Positions 42,753 to 50,563 of a stretch of 64,000 nucleotides of DNA are shown piece by piece. The translations under genes and the position numbers were made by a program. Every line of letters starts with the position of its first letter. Position 1 is the stretch's first letter. The notes beneath the pieces are model-generated. The model was given only the letters and a program-made list of their open reading frames with translations. It had not been told where the DNA came from and searched no databases. This stretch comes from Streptomyces litmocidini (GTDB lineage Bacteria > Actinomycetota > Actinomycetes > Streptomycetales > Streptomycetaceae). The stretch spans positions 526,470 to 590,469 of the forward strand of contig NZ_BMTQ01000004.1 in NCBI RefSeq assembly GCF_014649755.1. The letters run 5' to 3'.

Positions 42753-43794
42753 CGACCCCCTGCGCCAGCAGCACCGCGTCCTCCGGCGCGAAGTGCACCG
42801 TCACCTCGGTCCCGAGGGCCGGTGTCTCCCGCAGTTCCCGTACGTCCGCCTTGACGCGGTGTCCGCCGACTTCCACGTACAGCCGGTGCGTGGACCCCCG
42901 CCACTGGACCTCGCCGATCCGTCCGCTCAGGGCGTTGGGTCCGGGGCCGAGCCCGACGAGGTGCGGCCGGACGCAGAGGGTGGCGGTGGAGCCGGGTGCG
43001 GCCCCGGAGACGGGAACGTCGAGGGTGACGCCCTCGAAGGCGGCCCCCTTCTCCCCCACCGTCACCGGCAGCAGGTTCGCGTTGCCGACGAACGAGGCCG
43101 TGAACTCCGTGCGGGGACGCCGGTACAGGTCCTGCGGGGTGCCGCAGTCCTGGAGCCGGGCCCTGTCCATGACGGCGATCCGGTCGGCCAGGGTCAGCGC
43201 CTCGACCTGGTCGTGGGTGACGTACAGGATCGACACGTCGGGGAGCTCGCGGTGGAGCCGGGCCAGTTCGGCGAGCATCCCGGAGCGCAGCTGGGCGTCG
43301 AGCGCGGAGAGCGGCTCGTCGAGGAGGAGCACGTTCGGGCGGATGGCGAGGGCGCGGGCGATGGCGACGCGCTGCTGCTGGCCGCCGGAGAGCTCGCGGG
43401 GGTGGCGCCGGGCGTAGGCCGCCATGCCGGTCATCTCCAGGGCGTCGGCGACCCGCCCCGGGATCTCGCCCTTGGGCACTTTCCGGGCCTTGAGGCCGAA
43501 GGCGACGTTGTCCTCCACCCTGAGGTGGGGGAAGAGGGCGTACTGCTGGACGACCATGCCGATGCCCCGCTCGTACGGCGGGAGCGCGGTGACGTCGCGG
43601 TCGCCGATGAACACCCGTCCGGAGGCGGGCCGGACGAATCCGGCGACGGCCCGCAGCGCGGTCGTCTTCCCGGATCCGGAGGGTCCGAGGAGGGCCATGA
43701 CCTCGCCGGGCTCGACGGTGAGGTCGAGGGAGTCGAGAACGGTGTTGCCGCCGTACGTGACGGTGACGCCGTCGAAGCGGATGCCGCTGGTCAT
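42742..43794 (-). CDS. Phosphonate-type ABC transporter ATP-binding protein (PhnT-like)
   Basis: 350 residues: Walker A LLGPSGSGKTTALRAVAG, Q-loop MVVQQYALFPHL, signature ELSGGQQQRVAIARAL, Walker B NVLLLDEPLSALD, H-loop LYVTHDQVEAL, and a C-terminal TOBE domain (LCVRPHLVGLGPG to end). ATG 43794 overlaps the HAD gene stop as ATGA. Energises uptake of 2-aminoethylphosphonate or a related phosphonate. Confidence 0.9.
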   Translation of the reverse strand: MTSGIRFDGVTVTYGGNTVLDSLDLTVEPGEVMALLGPSGSGKTTALRAVAGFVRPASGRVFIGDRDVTALPPYERGIGMVVQQYALFPHLRVEDNVAFGLKARKVPKGEIPGRVADALEMTGMAAYARRHPRELSGGQQQRVAIARALAIRPNVLLLDEPLSALDAQLRSGMLAELARLHRELPDVSILYVTHDQVEALTLADRIAVMDRARLQDCGTPQDLYRRPRTEFTASFVGNANLLPVTVGEKGAAFEGVTLDVPVSGAAPGSTATLCVRPHLVGLGPGPNALSGRIGEVQWRGSTHRLYVEVGGHRVKADVRELRETPALGTEVTVHFAPEDAVLLAQGVGDG

Positions 43795-44477
43795 GCCTCG
43801 CGCTCCCGTATCAGGCCGGGCAGTTCCGCGACCGAGGCGAGGACGTGCGTGGCGCCGTGCTCCTTGAGCGCGGCCTCGTCGTGCGCGCCCGTGAGGACGC
43901 CCGCGACGATCCCGGCGCCGGAGCGGACGCCGCTGAGCATGTCGTACGAGGTGTCGCCGGCGACCACGATCCGCCGGACGTCGTCGACGGCTCCCGTGCG
44001 GAGGAGGGCGGCGAGGACCATGTCCGGGTGGGGGCGGCCCCGGCCGCCGGCGTCCGCCGGGCAGAGGGTCGACCCGACGAGGTCCCGCCAGCCGAGGGCG
44101 TCGAGGATGGCGTCCTGGGTGACGCGGGCGAAGCCGGTGGTGAGGACGACCGTCCGGCCCTCTCCGCGGAGGTCGGCGATCGCCTCGGCCGCACCGGGGA
44201 CGGGCGCGATCAGTCCTCCGGAGACCAGCTCTCCGTAGGCCTCCTCGAAGGCGAGGTTGGCCTCCTGGGCGCGGGTCTCGTCGCCGCCGAAGAGGTGGCG
44301 GAAGACGGAGATCTTGGACTCGCCCATGGTGGCCCGGACGTGGTCGATCATCGTGGCGGGGTCTTCGCCGAGGCGTTCGGCGGCGGCCGTGAAGGCCCGC
44401 TCGACGAGGCCGCCGTCGGCGACGGTGGTCCCGGCCATGTCCAGGACGACGAGGTTCATGTCGGACATCTCGTTCAC
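43791..44477 (-). CDS. Phosphonatase-like HAD hydrolase (PhnX-like)
   Basis: 228 residues from GTG 44477, which overlaps the FAD gene stop as GTGA; ATG 44468 or 44459 are alternatives. HAD motifs: nucleophile Asp in LVVLDMAGTTVADGG (MAGTTV is typical of the phosphonatase branch), LTTGFARVTQDAILDALG, and GDTSYDMLSGVRSGAGIVAG. It corresponds to the phosphonatase-like hydrolase group found with a dedicated FAD oxidoreductase and 2-AEP transporter genes. True PhnX has an active-site Lys in its cap forming a Schiff base; I cannot pick a certain equivalent here, so a different phosphonate intermediate is possible. Confidence 0.78.
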   Translation of the reverse strand: MNEMSDMNLVVLDMAGTTVADGGLVERAFTAAAERLGEDPATMIDHVRATMGESKISVFRHLFGGDETRAQEANLAFEEAYGELVSGGLIAPVPGAAEAIADLRGEGRTVVLTTGFARVTQDAILDALGWRDLVGSTLCPADAGGRGRPHPDMVLAALLRTGAVDDVRRIVVAGDTSYDMLSGVRSGAGIVAGVLTGAHDEAALKEHGATHVLASVAELPGLIREREA

Positions 44478-45595
44478 CAGCCCAGTTCGTTCGCGGTCGT
44501 CTCGGCGATGGCGGGCGAGCAGGTCATGCCCCGCCCGCCGGGCCCGGTCACCAGCCACACGCCGTCGCGGACCCGCTGGCGGTGCGCGACCCGGCCGGTG
44601 TCGACGCACTGGGCGTACACCCCGGCCCAGCGGCGCCGGATCTTCGGCAGCGGGCGGCCGAGGAAGGACTCGACGACGCGGGTGAGGTGCTCGTAGGGGT
44701 CTTCGAGGGTGTCGAAGGCGAAGGGGTGCTCGTACTCGTGGGTGTCGCCGATGGTCAGTCCGCCGTCGAGCCGCTGCACCATGAGCAGCTGCATCTTGTG
44801 GGCGGCGGCGGTCGGGTCCTGGGCCTGGCCCGCGTCGAGGGCGTCGAGGGCGGGGGACGCGTAGGCCGGGTAGTAGCGGAAGGAGTCGGCGTCGGCGACG
44901 GAGGTGGTGAGCGGTTCGCCGAGGGGCTCGGTCTGCATCATCTGGAGCCGGACCCGGCGGACCGGTATCTCGCCGGCGACCTCGCGGACGAGGCCGGAGA
45001 GCCAGGCGCCGGTGCACAGGACGACGGCGTCGCCGGTGTGGGTCTCGCCCCGGTCGTCCCGTACGGAGTTCTCGCCGACGACGTCCCGGACCTCGCGGTT
45101 CGGCAGGAAGGCGTAGCGGCCGGTGGCGAGGAGGGCCTCGCGGAGGGCGAGCTGGGCGAGGCGCGGTTCGACGGCCGCGTCCCGCTCGCACCACAGGGCG
45201 GCCTCGAACGCCCCGCGCAGGGCGGGGTTGAGCGCGCGCGCCTCGTCGGCGGTGAGCAGCTCGTAGCCGCGGGCGGCGGCGTCGGGGCGGGCCACGGCGG
45301 CCTCGGCGACGGCGAGTTCGAGCTCGTTCCGTACGGGGGTGAGGGAGCCGATGGCCCGGAAGCCGAGGCCGGGGACGCGGGCGCCGATGCCCTCCCAGAG
45401 TTCGCGGGCGCGCAGGGCGGTGTCGAGTTCCTCGCCGCCCGCCCGTCCGCTCACCCAGATCTGGCCGAAGTTGCGGAGGGAGGCCCCGCGCGCCTCGGCC
45501 TCGCGCTCGATGTGTACGACCTCGTGGCCGCGTTCCACTGCGTGCCAGGCGTGCATGGTTCCCACCACGCCGGCTCCTACGACGATCACCTTCAT
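44474..45595 (-). CDS. FAD-dependent oxidoreductase of phosphonate cluster (DAO family)
   Basis: 373 residues from ATG 45595. N-terminal FAD dinucleotide-binding motif (MKVIVVGAGVVGTMHAWHA) with Glu ending strand 2 (EVVHIERE), D-amino-acid oxidase family fold, and a C-terminal GPGGRGMTCSPAIAETTANE. It matches the DAO-like proteins seen next to phosphonatase-like HADs. A plausible role is oxidising the C-N bond of an aminophosphonate to the aldehyde used by the HAD enzyme, replacing the PhnW transaminase, which is absent here. It is the first gene of the seven-gene minus-strand block. Confidence 0.78.
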   Translation of the reverse strand: MKVIVVGAGVVGTMHAWHAVERGHEVVHIEREAEARGASLRNFGQIWVSGRAGGEELDTALRARELWEGIGARVPGLGFRAIGSLTPVRNELELAVAEAAVARPDAAARGYELLTADEARALNPALRGAFEAALWCERDAAVEPRLAQLALREALLATGRYAFLPNREVRDVVGENSVRDDRGETHTGDAVVLCTGAWLSGLVREVAGEIPVRRVRLQMMQTEPLGEPLTTSVADADSFRYYPAYASPALDALDAGQAQDPTAAAHKMQLLMVQRLDGGLTIGDTHEYEHPFAFDTLEDPYEHLTRVVESFLGRPLPKIRRRWAGVYAQCVDTGRVAHRQRVRDGVWLVTGPGGRGMTCSPAIAETTANELGW

Positions 45596-45650
45596 GACGT
45601 CGACGGTCGCGGGGGCGGGTGGACCGGACGGATCCGGCGGACGACGGGAC

Positions 45651-45692
45651 GGTGAACGGACCGACAAGCTTGGACCAGACCCGTTATCTTCT
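45651..45692 (-). promoter_or_regulatory. Candidate promoter/operator of the phn operon
   Basis: Upstream of the FAD gene the minus strand reads GTTCACC (45657-45651), the unit of PhoP PHO boxes, but without a clear second 11-nt repeat. Further upstream is a GGTCTGGTCCA element (45672-45682) next to GATAACGG, plausible for the GntR regulator. None of these is proven. Confidence 0.35.
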
Positions 45693-45705
45693 CGTTACCA
45701 CGCGT

Positions 45706-45779
45706 GCGATCGGTCCTGCCGCCGCCTCCCGCGCGACCGGTCCCGCCACCGCCGCCCGCGTGATCAGTCCTGCCGCCCC
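45706..45779. repeat. 27-bp tandem repeat spanning the GntR stop codon
   Basis: Units at 45706-45732 and 45733-45759 and a partial third to 45779, each of GCGATCGGTCCTGCCGCC type. The third unit contains the regulator stop codon (45764-45766) and its last codons. Confidence 0.8.
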
Positions 45780-46522
45780 AGATGGGCGGTGAAGCTGAAC
45801 CGGTCCCCCCGGTAGAGCGTGCGGACGCGCTCCAGGGGCCGCCCCGAGGTGTCCCGGGAGACGCGGTGGAGCAGCAGCATCGGCAGCGCCGGCGGCGTGC
45901 CGATGAGCAGGGCCTCGCGCGGGGTCGCGAGGACGGTCTCGATGCGCTCGTCGGCGTCGCCGAAGGAGATGCCGAGCCGGTCGTGCAGATAGGCGTAGAA
46001 GGAGGAGTCCGGGTCGAACTCGACGTCCAGGCGGGGAACGCGGGCCTCGGAGACGTACGTGCTCTCCAGGCCGACCCGTTCGTCGTCGGCGAGCAGCACG
46101 CGCTCCATGTGCCAGACGGGCTCGCCCCGTTCGGCGCCGACCTCGGGGGCGAGCGCCTCCGGGCAGGGGAAGCGGTCGAGCGAGATCAGGCTGCGGCCGG
46201 GACGGCGGCCCTGACGGCGCACGCCCTCCGTGTAGCTGGCGAGCGAGAGGGGCTGCTCCAGCTTGGGGCCGGCGACGACCGTGCCCCGTCCCCGGCGGCG
46301 CAGCCGCCCCTCCAGGAGGAGTTCGCGCAGCGCCTGCCGGACGGTCTCGCGGGACACCTCGTACCGGAGGGCGAGATCGCGCTCGGTGGGCAGCAGCCCG
46401 CCCTCCCCCAACGCGTCGACCATCAGGGCGATCTTGGCCTTGACGGCGTAGTACTTGGGGACGCGGCCGTGCTCGGGGACGCCGGAGCGGACGGGGGCGC
46501 CGGGGCTGGTCTGGTAGTTCAT
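45764..46522 (-). CDS. GntR-family (HutC/UTRA) regulator of the phn cluster
   Basis: 252 residues from ATG 46522. Winged-helix N-terminus (about 20-85; KYYAVKAKIALMVDALGEGG, LLPTERDLALRYEVSRETVR) and a C-terminal UTRA ligand-binding domain (about 105-245; SLASYTEGVRRQGRRPG, VWHMERVLLADDERVGLEST). HutC-type GntR proteins sense small metabolites and usually repress adjacent transport operons. The phn operon begins 168 bp downstream of it. The stop codon lies in a tandem repeat. Confidence 0.9.
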   Translation of the reverse strand: MNYQTSPGAPVRSGVPEHGRVPKYYAVKAKIALMVDALGEGGLLPTERDLALRYEVSRETVRQALRELLLEGRLRRRGRGTVVAGPKLEQPLSLASYTEGVRRQGRRPGRSLISLDRFPCPEALAPEVGAERGEPVWHMERVLLADDERVGLESTYVSEARVPRLDVEFDPDSSFYAYLHDRLGISFGDADERIETVLATPREALLIGTPPALPMLLLHRVSRDTSGRPLERVRTLYRGDRFSFTAHLGRQD

Positions 46523-46572
46523 CCGGGGATGGTCGCAGACCGGGATGAACGGGAAGGTGTACGGAGCATGGC

Positions 46573-47484
46573 TCAGCGGTGCCGGGAGCGGCGGGCGGCC
46601 CGCACCAGCACCGCGCCGAGCAGCAGGAGGCCCGCGGCGAGCGGGACGAGGACGCGCGCGTACGCCTCCGAATCCCCTCCCGTACCCGCCAGTTCGCTGT
46701 CCGCCGCCGCCTCGGCGGGTCTCTCCGGGCCCCGGGAGGCGGGCGCACGGGTGGCGGGCGGGCGGGAGGCGGGCGGGCGGGAGGCGGGCGGGCGGGCCTC
46801 CTCGGCGGGCGGCGCCGAGGAGTCGGGCGCGCGGCTCGTGTCGGGTGCGGGGGGCGTGGTCGGCGCGGTGGGGGTGGCGGGGGTGGCGGACCCGGCGGGG
46901 CCCACGGTCAGGCGGTAGTCGCCGGACTCTCCGACCCAGTCCCCGTCCTCGCCCTGGCGTTGCACGACCGCCGCGTTCACGACGACCTCGTCGGGCGCCG
47001 TCCCGGCGTCGAACGCCAGGCGTACGGGGACGGTGAGCGTCCGGCCCGCCGGCACCGCGAAGCCGCCGAAGCCGGTGAACGCGCCCACGTTCTCGGCGTC
47101 CTCGGTCGACTCGAAGACCACCGGTCGCCAGAGCGCCGACCCGGCGTCGTAGAACTCGAAACGGATCTGCTCCGGGCGCAGGGCCCGGTCGCGGTCGGTG
47201 AGGACGAGCACCGGGTGGACGCCCGAGCAGGGGGCGTCGGTGGTGTTGGTGAGGTCCAGCTTCCAGCCCTGGAACGGTCCGCCCGCCGGGTAGTCGTCCG
47301 GCCCCCCGTGGATCCGGGTGCCCAACGGGAAACCGCCGTCGTCGGGGATGCCGCAGGCGGGGGTGGGCGGGTCGGGCGCGGGGGCGGCGAGGGCCGGGGC
47401 GGCGCTCACGAACGGGGCGGCCGTGGCGGCGGCCACGGACACGGCGACGCGAACGCCGCGCAGACGCAGGGGGGCGGGTGCCAT
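46573..47484 (-). CDS. LAXTG cell-wall-anchored protein
   Basis: 303 residues from ATG 47484. Signal peptide (RVAVSVAAATAAPFVSAAPA), a folded domain of about 190 residues (ACGIPDDGGFPLGTRIHGGP ... YRLTVGPAG), a Pro/Ala/Arg repetitive wall-spanning linker (RPPASRPPASRPPATRAP) and a C-terminal sorting signal LAGTGG followed by a hydrophobic helix and RAARRSRHR. LAXTG is the motif of Streptomyces class E sortases; a sortase of that type is encoded at 54724. The folded domain is not recognised. Confidence 0.87.
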   Translation of the reverse strand: MAPAPLRLRGVRVAVSVAAATAAPFVSAAPALAAPAPDPPTPACGIPDDGGFPLGTRIHGGPDDYPAGGPFQGWKLDLTNTTDAPCSGVHPVLVLTDRDRALRPEQIRFEFYDAGSALWRPVVFESTEDAENVGAFTGFGGFAVPAGRTLTVPVRLAFDAGTAPDEVVVNAAVVQRQGEDGDWVGESGDYRLTVGPAGSATPATPTAPTTPPAPDTSRAPDSSAPPAEEARPPASRPPASRPPATRAPASRGPERPAEAAADSELAGTGGDSEAYARVLVPLAAGLLLLGAVLVRAARRSRHR

Positions 47485-47808
47485 GAGGGGTGCCTTTGCT
47501 GCTGGGTCCTGGAGGGCAGGGGAACGCCGGAGACGCTGCCATGCGGAGGGGACGGGGCGGGGCGGCGTCGCCGGGGGCACCCCCCGTTAGGACCGACGCA
47601 TCCGCTCGATCGGCCTACTTTCCGATGATCGGACAGGGGGCGGGAGGAAGGGGCTCGGCCACCACCCGAAAGCCCGGAGCCGGGGGCGGGGACGGGGGGA
47701 CGGGCTCGACCACCGCCCGAAAGCCCGGAGCCGGGAGGAACGGGCTCGACCACCACCCGAAAGCCCGGAGCCGGGGGCGGGCTTCGGCTGCTCCCCGAAG
47801 ACCGGCTC
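47485..47808. other. Intergenic region with large imperfect repeats
   Basis: 324 bp between the LAXTG gene start and the ROK gene stop. The right half is filled by repeats (47651-47820); the left part has the LAXTG gene leader and a purine-rich stretch. No coding sequence is supported; the open frames here merely translate the repeats. Confidence 0.6.
47651..47795. repeat. About 40-51 bp imperfect tandem repeat, 3 copies
   Basis: Units beginning at 47651, 47702 and 47742 share GGGCTCGACCACC and CCCGAAAGCCCGGAGCCGGG. After the third, TCCCCGAAGACCGG duplicates the last codons of the ROK gene (TTCCCGAAGACCGG at 47813-47826), so the array again abuts a stop codon. Confidence 0.85.
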
Positions 47809-48894
47809 CTACTTCCCGAAGACCGGTGCCAGCGTCAGCCACGCCGCGCCCTCCGCCACGGCGTCCCGCCCGGTCGTGAGGCCCACCGGGGTCGTCAGGC
47901 CGAGGCCGGCCAGCACCTCCCGCACCCCCGCCGCGAAGGCCTCCGGCGCGGCCAGCACCACCCGGCCGCCCAGGAGGACCTGGTCGATGTCGAGGAGCCG
48001 GACGAGGTTGGCCGCGCCCACGCCCAGGATCCGCGCGGCCTCGGCGGGTTCGCCGCGCGCGACGGCCGCCAGGCACAGGACCTCCAGGCAGCCGCGCCCG
48101 CCGCAGCCGCACGGCGGGCCGTCGAGCAGGACGGTCTGGTGGCCGAGCTCGCCCGCCCCGGTCCTGTCCCCGCGCAGCGGCGCGCCGCCGAGGACGAGGC
48201 CGGCGCCGAGGCCCGTACCGAGGTGGACGTAGGCGAAGGAGCCGGGGGCGGCGGGGCGCAGGGCGAGGCCGAGGGCGGCGGCGTTGGTGTCCTTGTCGAG
48301 GACGACGGGCAGCCCGAGGCGGGCGGCCAGCTCGTCCCGTACGGGATGGCCGGCCCACTCGGGGAAGCCGGTCACCCGGCCGGGCACCCCGGAGCGGTGG
48401 TCCAGCGGCCCGGGCATGGCGACCCCGGCGCCGAGGACGGCCCCGTCGGGCAGGGGCGCGCCGCCCGGCGGAGCCGTGGCGAGCAGCGCCCGCACCTCCT
48501 CCGTCACCGCGTCCAGGACCGGGCCCGGGCCCGCGCCCAGGTCCACGGGGCGGCGGCGCAGGGCGACGGCCGTGCCCGCGAGGTCGGCCAGGAGGACCGT
48601 CAGTTCGTCACGGTCGAGGTGGACGCCGACGGCGTGCGCGGCGGAGGGCACCAGGCGCAGGACCGTGCGGGGCTTGCCGCCGGTCGAGGCGCGGTGGCCG
48701 GCCTCCGCGGCGAGGCCCTCGGCCCGGAGCCGCGCGGTGATCTTGCTGACGGCCTGCGGGGTGAGCCCGGTGCGTTCCGCCAGCTCCAGGCGGCTGATCC
48801 CGGTCTCGCCCGCCGTGCGCAGCAGGTCGAGCACGAGCGCCGCGTTGTGGCTGCGCAGGGCCGGTACGTTCACTCCGGCGACATCCCTCTTCAC
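47809..48894 (-). CDS. ROK-family transcriptional regulator
   Basis: 361 residues from GTG 48894. N-terminal winged helix (about 15-75; NAALVLDLLRTAGETGISRL, LAERTGLTPQAVSKITARLR) and a ROK sugar-kinase-like domain with VLGAGVAMPGP, LDKDTNAAALG, YVHLGTGLGAGLVLGG and the zinc-binding C-rich motif PPCGCGGRGCLEV. Such proteins are sugar-responsive repressors (NagC, XylR type). It is divergent from a Gfo/Idh/MocA dehydrogenase gene with a 27-bp dyad in the 56-bp gap. Confidence 0.92.
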   Translation of the reverse strand: MKRDVAGVNVPALRSHNAALVLDLLRTAGETGISRLELAERTGLTPQAVSKITARLRAEGLAAEAGHRASTGGKPRTVLRLVPSAAHAVGVHLDRDELTVLLADLAGTAVALRRRPVDLGAGPGPVLDAVTEEVRALLATAPPGGAPLPDGAVLGAGVAMPGPLDHRSGVPGRVTGFPEWAGHPVRDELAARLGLPVVLDKDTNAAALGLALRPAAPGSFAYVHLGTGLGAGLVLGGAPLRGDRTGAGELGHQTVLLDGPPCGCGGRGCLEVLCLAAVARGEPAEAARILGVGAANLVRLLDIDQVLLGGRVVLAAPEAFAAGVREVLAGLGLTTPVGLTTGRDAVAEGAAWLTLAPVFGK

Positions 48895-48917
48895 TCCCCC
48901 ATTGTGGCGGTCGCTTG

Positions 48918-48944
48918 CACTTCGGCAACAGCGTTGCTTAAGTG
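48918..48944. promoter_or_regulatory. Operator dyad between ROK regulator and dehydrogenase
   Basis: Two nested inverted repeats share one centre at 48931: outer arms CACTT (48918-48922) and AAGTG (48940-48944), inner arms GCAAC (48925-48929) and GTTGC (48933-48937). The position, between the divergent genes, fits a ROK repressor binding site. Confidence 0.7.
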
Positions 48945-48950
48945 GCACGC

Positions 48951-50039
48951 ATGACTGGCACCGACCCCCGCACCCCGCTCCGCGTCGGACTCGTCGGCTA
49001 CGGCCTCGCGGGCTCCGTCTTCCACGCCCCGCTGATCGCCGCCTCCGAGGACCTCGTCCTCGCCGCCGTCACCACCGGCAACCCCGAGCGGGCCGCCGAG
49101 GCCCGCGCCGCCCACCCCGGCGTCCGGGTCGCCGCCCGCCCCGAGGAGCTGTGGGAGCGGGGGACGGACGAACTGGACCTGATCGTCGTCGCCTCCCCCA
49201 ACAAGACGCACGTCGCCGTCGCCACGGCCGCCCTGGAGGCCGGCCTGCCGGTCGTCGTCGACAAGCCGCTCGCCGGGACCGCCGCCGAGGCCCGCGCGCT
49301 CGCCGCCCTCGCCGAGGAGCGCGGCCTGCTGCTCTCGGTCTTCCAGAACCGCCGCTGGGACGCCGACTTCCGCACCCTGCGCCGGCTGCTCGACGAGGAC
49401 GCGCTCGGCGAGGTCCAGCGCTTCGAGTCCCGCTTCGAGCGGTGGCGCCCGCGCCCCAAGGGCGGCTGGCGCGAGTCGGGCGCGCCCGAGGAGATCGGCG
49501 GGCTCCTGTACGACCTGGGCAGCCACGTCGTCGACCAGGCCCTGGTCCTCTTCGGCCCGGTCGTCTCGGTGTACGCCGAGTCGGACGTGCGCCGGCCGGG
49601 CGCCGAGGCCGACGACGACACCTTCCTCGCGCTCACCCACGCGAACGGGGTCCGCTCCCACCTGTACGTGAGCGCCACCACCGCCCAGCTCGGCCCCCGC
49701 TTCCGGGTGCTCGGGCAGCGCGCGGGCTTCGTGAAGTACGGGCTCGACCCGCAGGAGGCCGCCCTCCGCGAGGGGCTGCGGCCGGAGCCGGGCGCCGTCT
49801 GGGGCGCCGAGCCCGAGGAGCTGTGGGGCCGGCTCGGTGCGGGCGAGTCGCCGCTGACCGGCGGCGGCACCCCGGTGGAGTCGCTGCCCGGCGACTACCC
49901 GGCGTACTACGCGGCCGTCGCCGCCGCGCTGCGCGGCACCGGCGGGAACCCGGTCACCGCGTACGAGGCGGCCGCCGCCCTCGACGTCCTGGAGGCGGCG
50001 CGGCGGTCGGCGCGCGAGGGGATCGTGGTGAAGCCGTGA
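48951..50039 (+). CDS. Gfo/Idh/MocA-family oxidoreductase
   Basis: 362 residues from ATG 48951. N-terminal NAD(P)-binding Rossmann fold (LRVGLVGYGLAGSVFHAPLI), the DKPLAGT motif at the end of the nucleotide domain (VVVDKPLAGTAAEARALAAL), and a C-terminal substrate domain (LYDLGSHVVDQALVLFGPV). Related to E. coli YdgJ-like sugar/polyol dehydrogenases. Likely repressed by the adjacent ROK protein. GTG 48942 is a possible alternative start. Confidence 0.9.
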   Translation: MTGTDPRTPLRVGLVGYGLAGSVFHAPLIAASEDLVLAAVTTGNPERAAEARAAHPGVRVAARPEELWERGTDELDLIVVASPNKTHVAVATAALEAGLPVVVDKPLAGTAAEARALAALAEERGLLLSVFQNRRWDADFRTLRRLLDEDALGEVQRFESRFERWRPRPKGGWRESGAPEEIGGLLYDLGSHVVDQALVLFGPVVSVYAESDVRRPGAEADDDTFLALTHANGVRSHLYVSATTAQLGPRFRVLGQRAGFVKYGLDPQEAALREGLRPEPGAVWGAEPEELWGRLGAGESPLTGGGTPVESLPGDYPAYYAAVAAALRGTGGNPVTAYEAAAALDVLEAARRSAREGIVVKP

Positions 50040-50512
50040 GCGAGGTCGCCGGACTGGAGGCCCAGGAGGCCCGCCTGACGCTCCCCCGGTTCACGTACGA
50101 GGACGCCTGGACGCTCGGCACCCTCCTCGTCGGCCTGGCCCGGGAGCGGAGGGCTCCCGTCGCGATCGACGTCCGGCGCGGGGCGCAGCAGCTGTTCCAC
50201 TGCGCGCTGCCGGGGTCCAGCGCGGACAACGACGCCTGGATCGACCGCAAGCGGCGGGTCGTCGAGCGGTACGGGGAGAGCTCGTTCCTGGTCGGGGCCC
50301 GTTTCCGGGCCAAGGGGACGACGTTCGAGGCGTCCTCGCGCCTCGACCCCGACCGGTACGCCGCCCACGGGGGTTCGTTCCCGATCGCGGTCGAGGGCGC
50401 GGGCGTGATCGGCTCGGTCACGGTCTCGGGCCTGCCGCAGGCCGAGGACCACGCCCTGGTCGTCGAGGCTCTGGAGCGCCTGCTCGACTCGTACGCGGCG
50501 GGCGGGGCCTGA
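50036..50512 (+). CDS. Heme-degrading-domain (HbpS/GlcG-like, UPF0303) protein
   Basis: 158 residues; GTG 50036 overlaps the upstream stop (GTGA), so it is coupled to the dehydrogenase. Contains EDAWTLGTLLVGLARERRAP, DIRRGAQQLFHCALPG (here DVRRGAQQ), GGSFPIAVEGAGVIGSVTVS and DHALVVEALERLL. This family (UPF0303, related to HbpS) is found with sugar-dehydrogenase genes; the fold is alpha/beta without a proven catalytic role. Confidence 0.85.
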   Translation: MSEVAGLEAQEARLTLPRFTYEDAWTLGTLLVGLARERRAPVAIDVRRGAQQLFHCALPGSSADNDAWIDRKRRVVERYGESSFLVGARFRAKGTTFEASSRLDPDRYAAHGGSFPIAVEGAGVIGSVTVSGLPQAEDHALVVEALERLLDSYAAGGA

Positions 50513-50514
50513 CC

Positions 50515-50544
50515 GGGGGCGGGGACGCCGGCGCCCCCGCCCCC
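50515..50544. terminator. Bidirectional terminator
   Basis: 10-bp GC stem (50515-50524 with 50535-50544) between the convergent UPF0303 and FAH-family genes, 3 bp from the first stop codon. Confidence 0.75.
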
Positions 50545-50563
50545 GGGGGACCGGCCCCCGGGA

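Noticed and set aside
45672..45682. DasR site upstream of the phn operon
   Set aside because: GGTCTGGTCCA resembles part of a dre site but is not palindromic and differs at key positions; the adjacent HutC-type GntR is the likelier binder.
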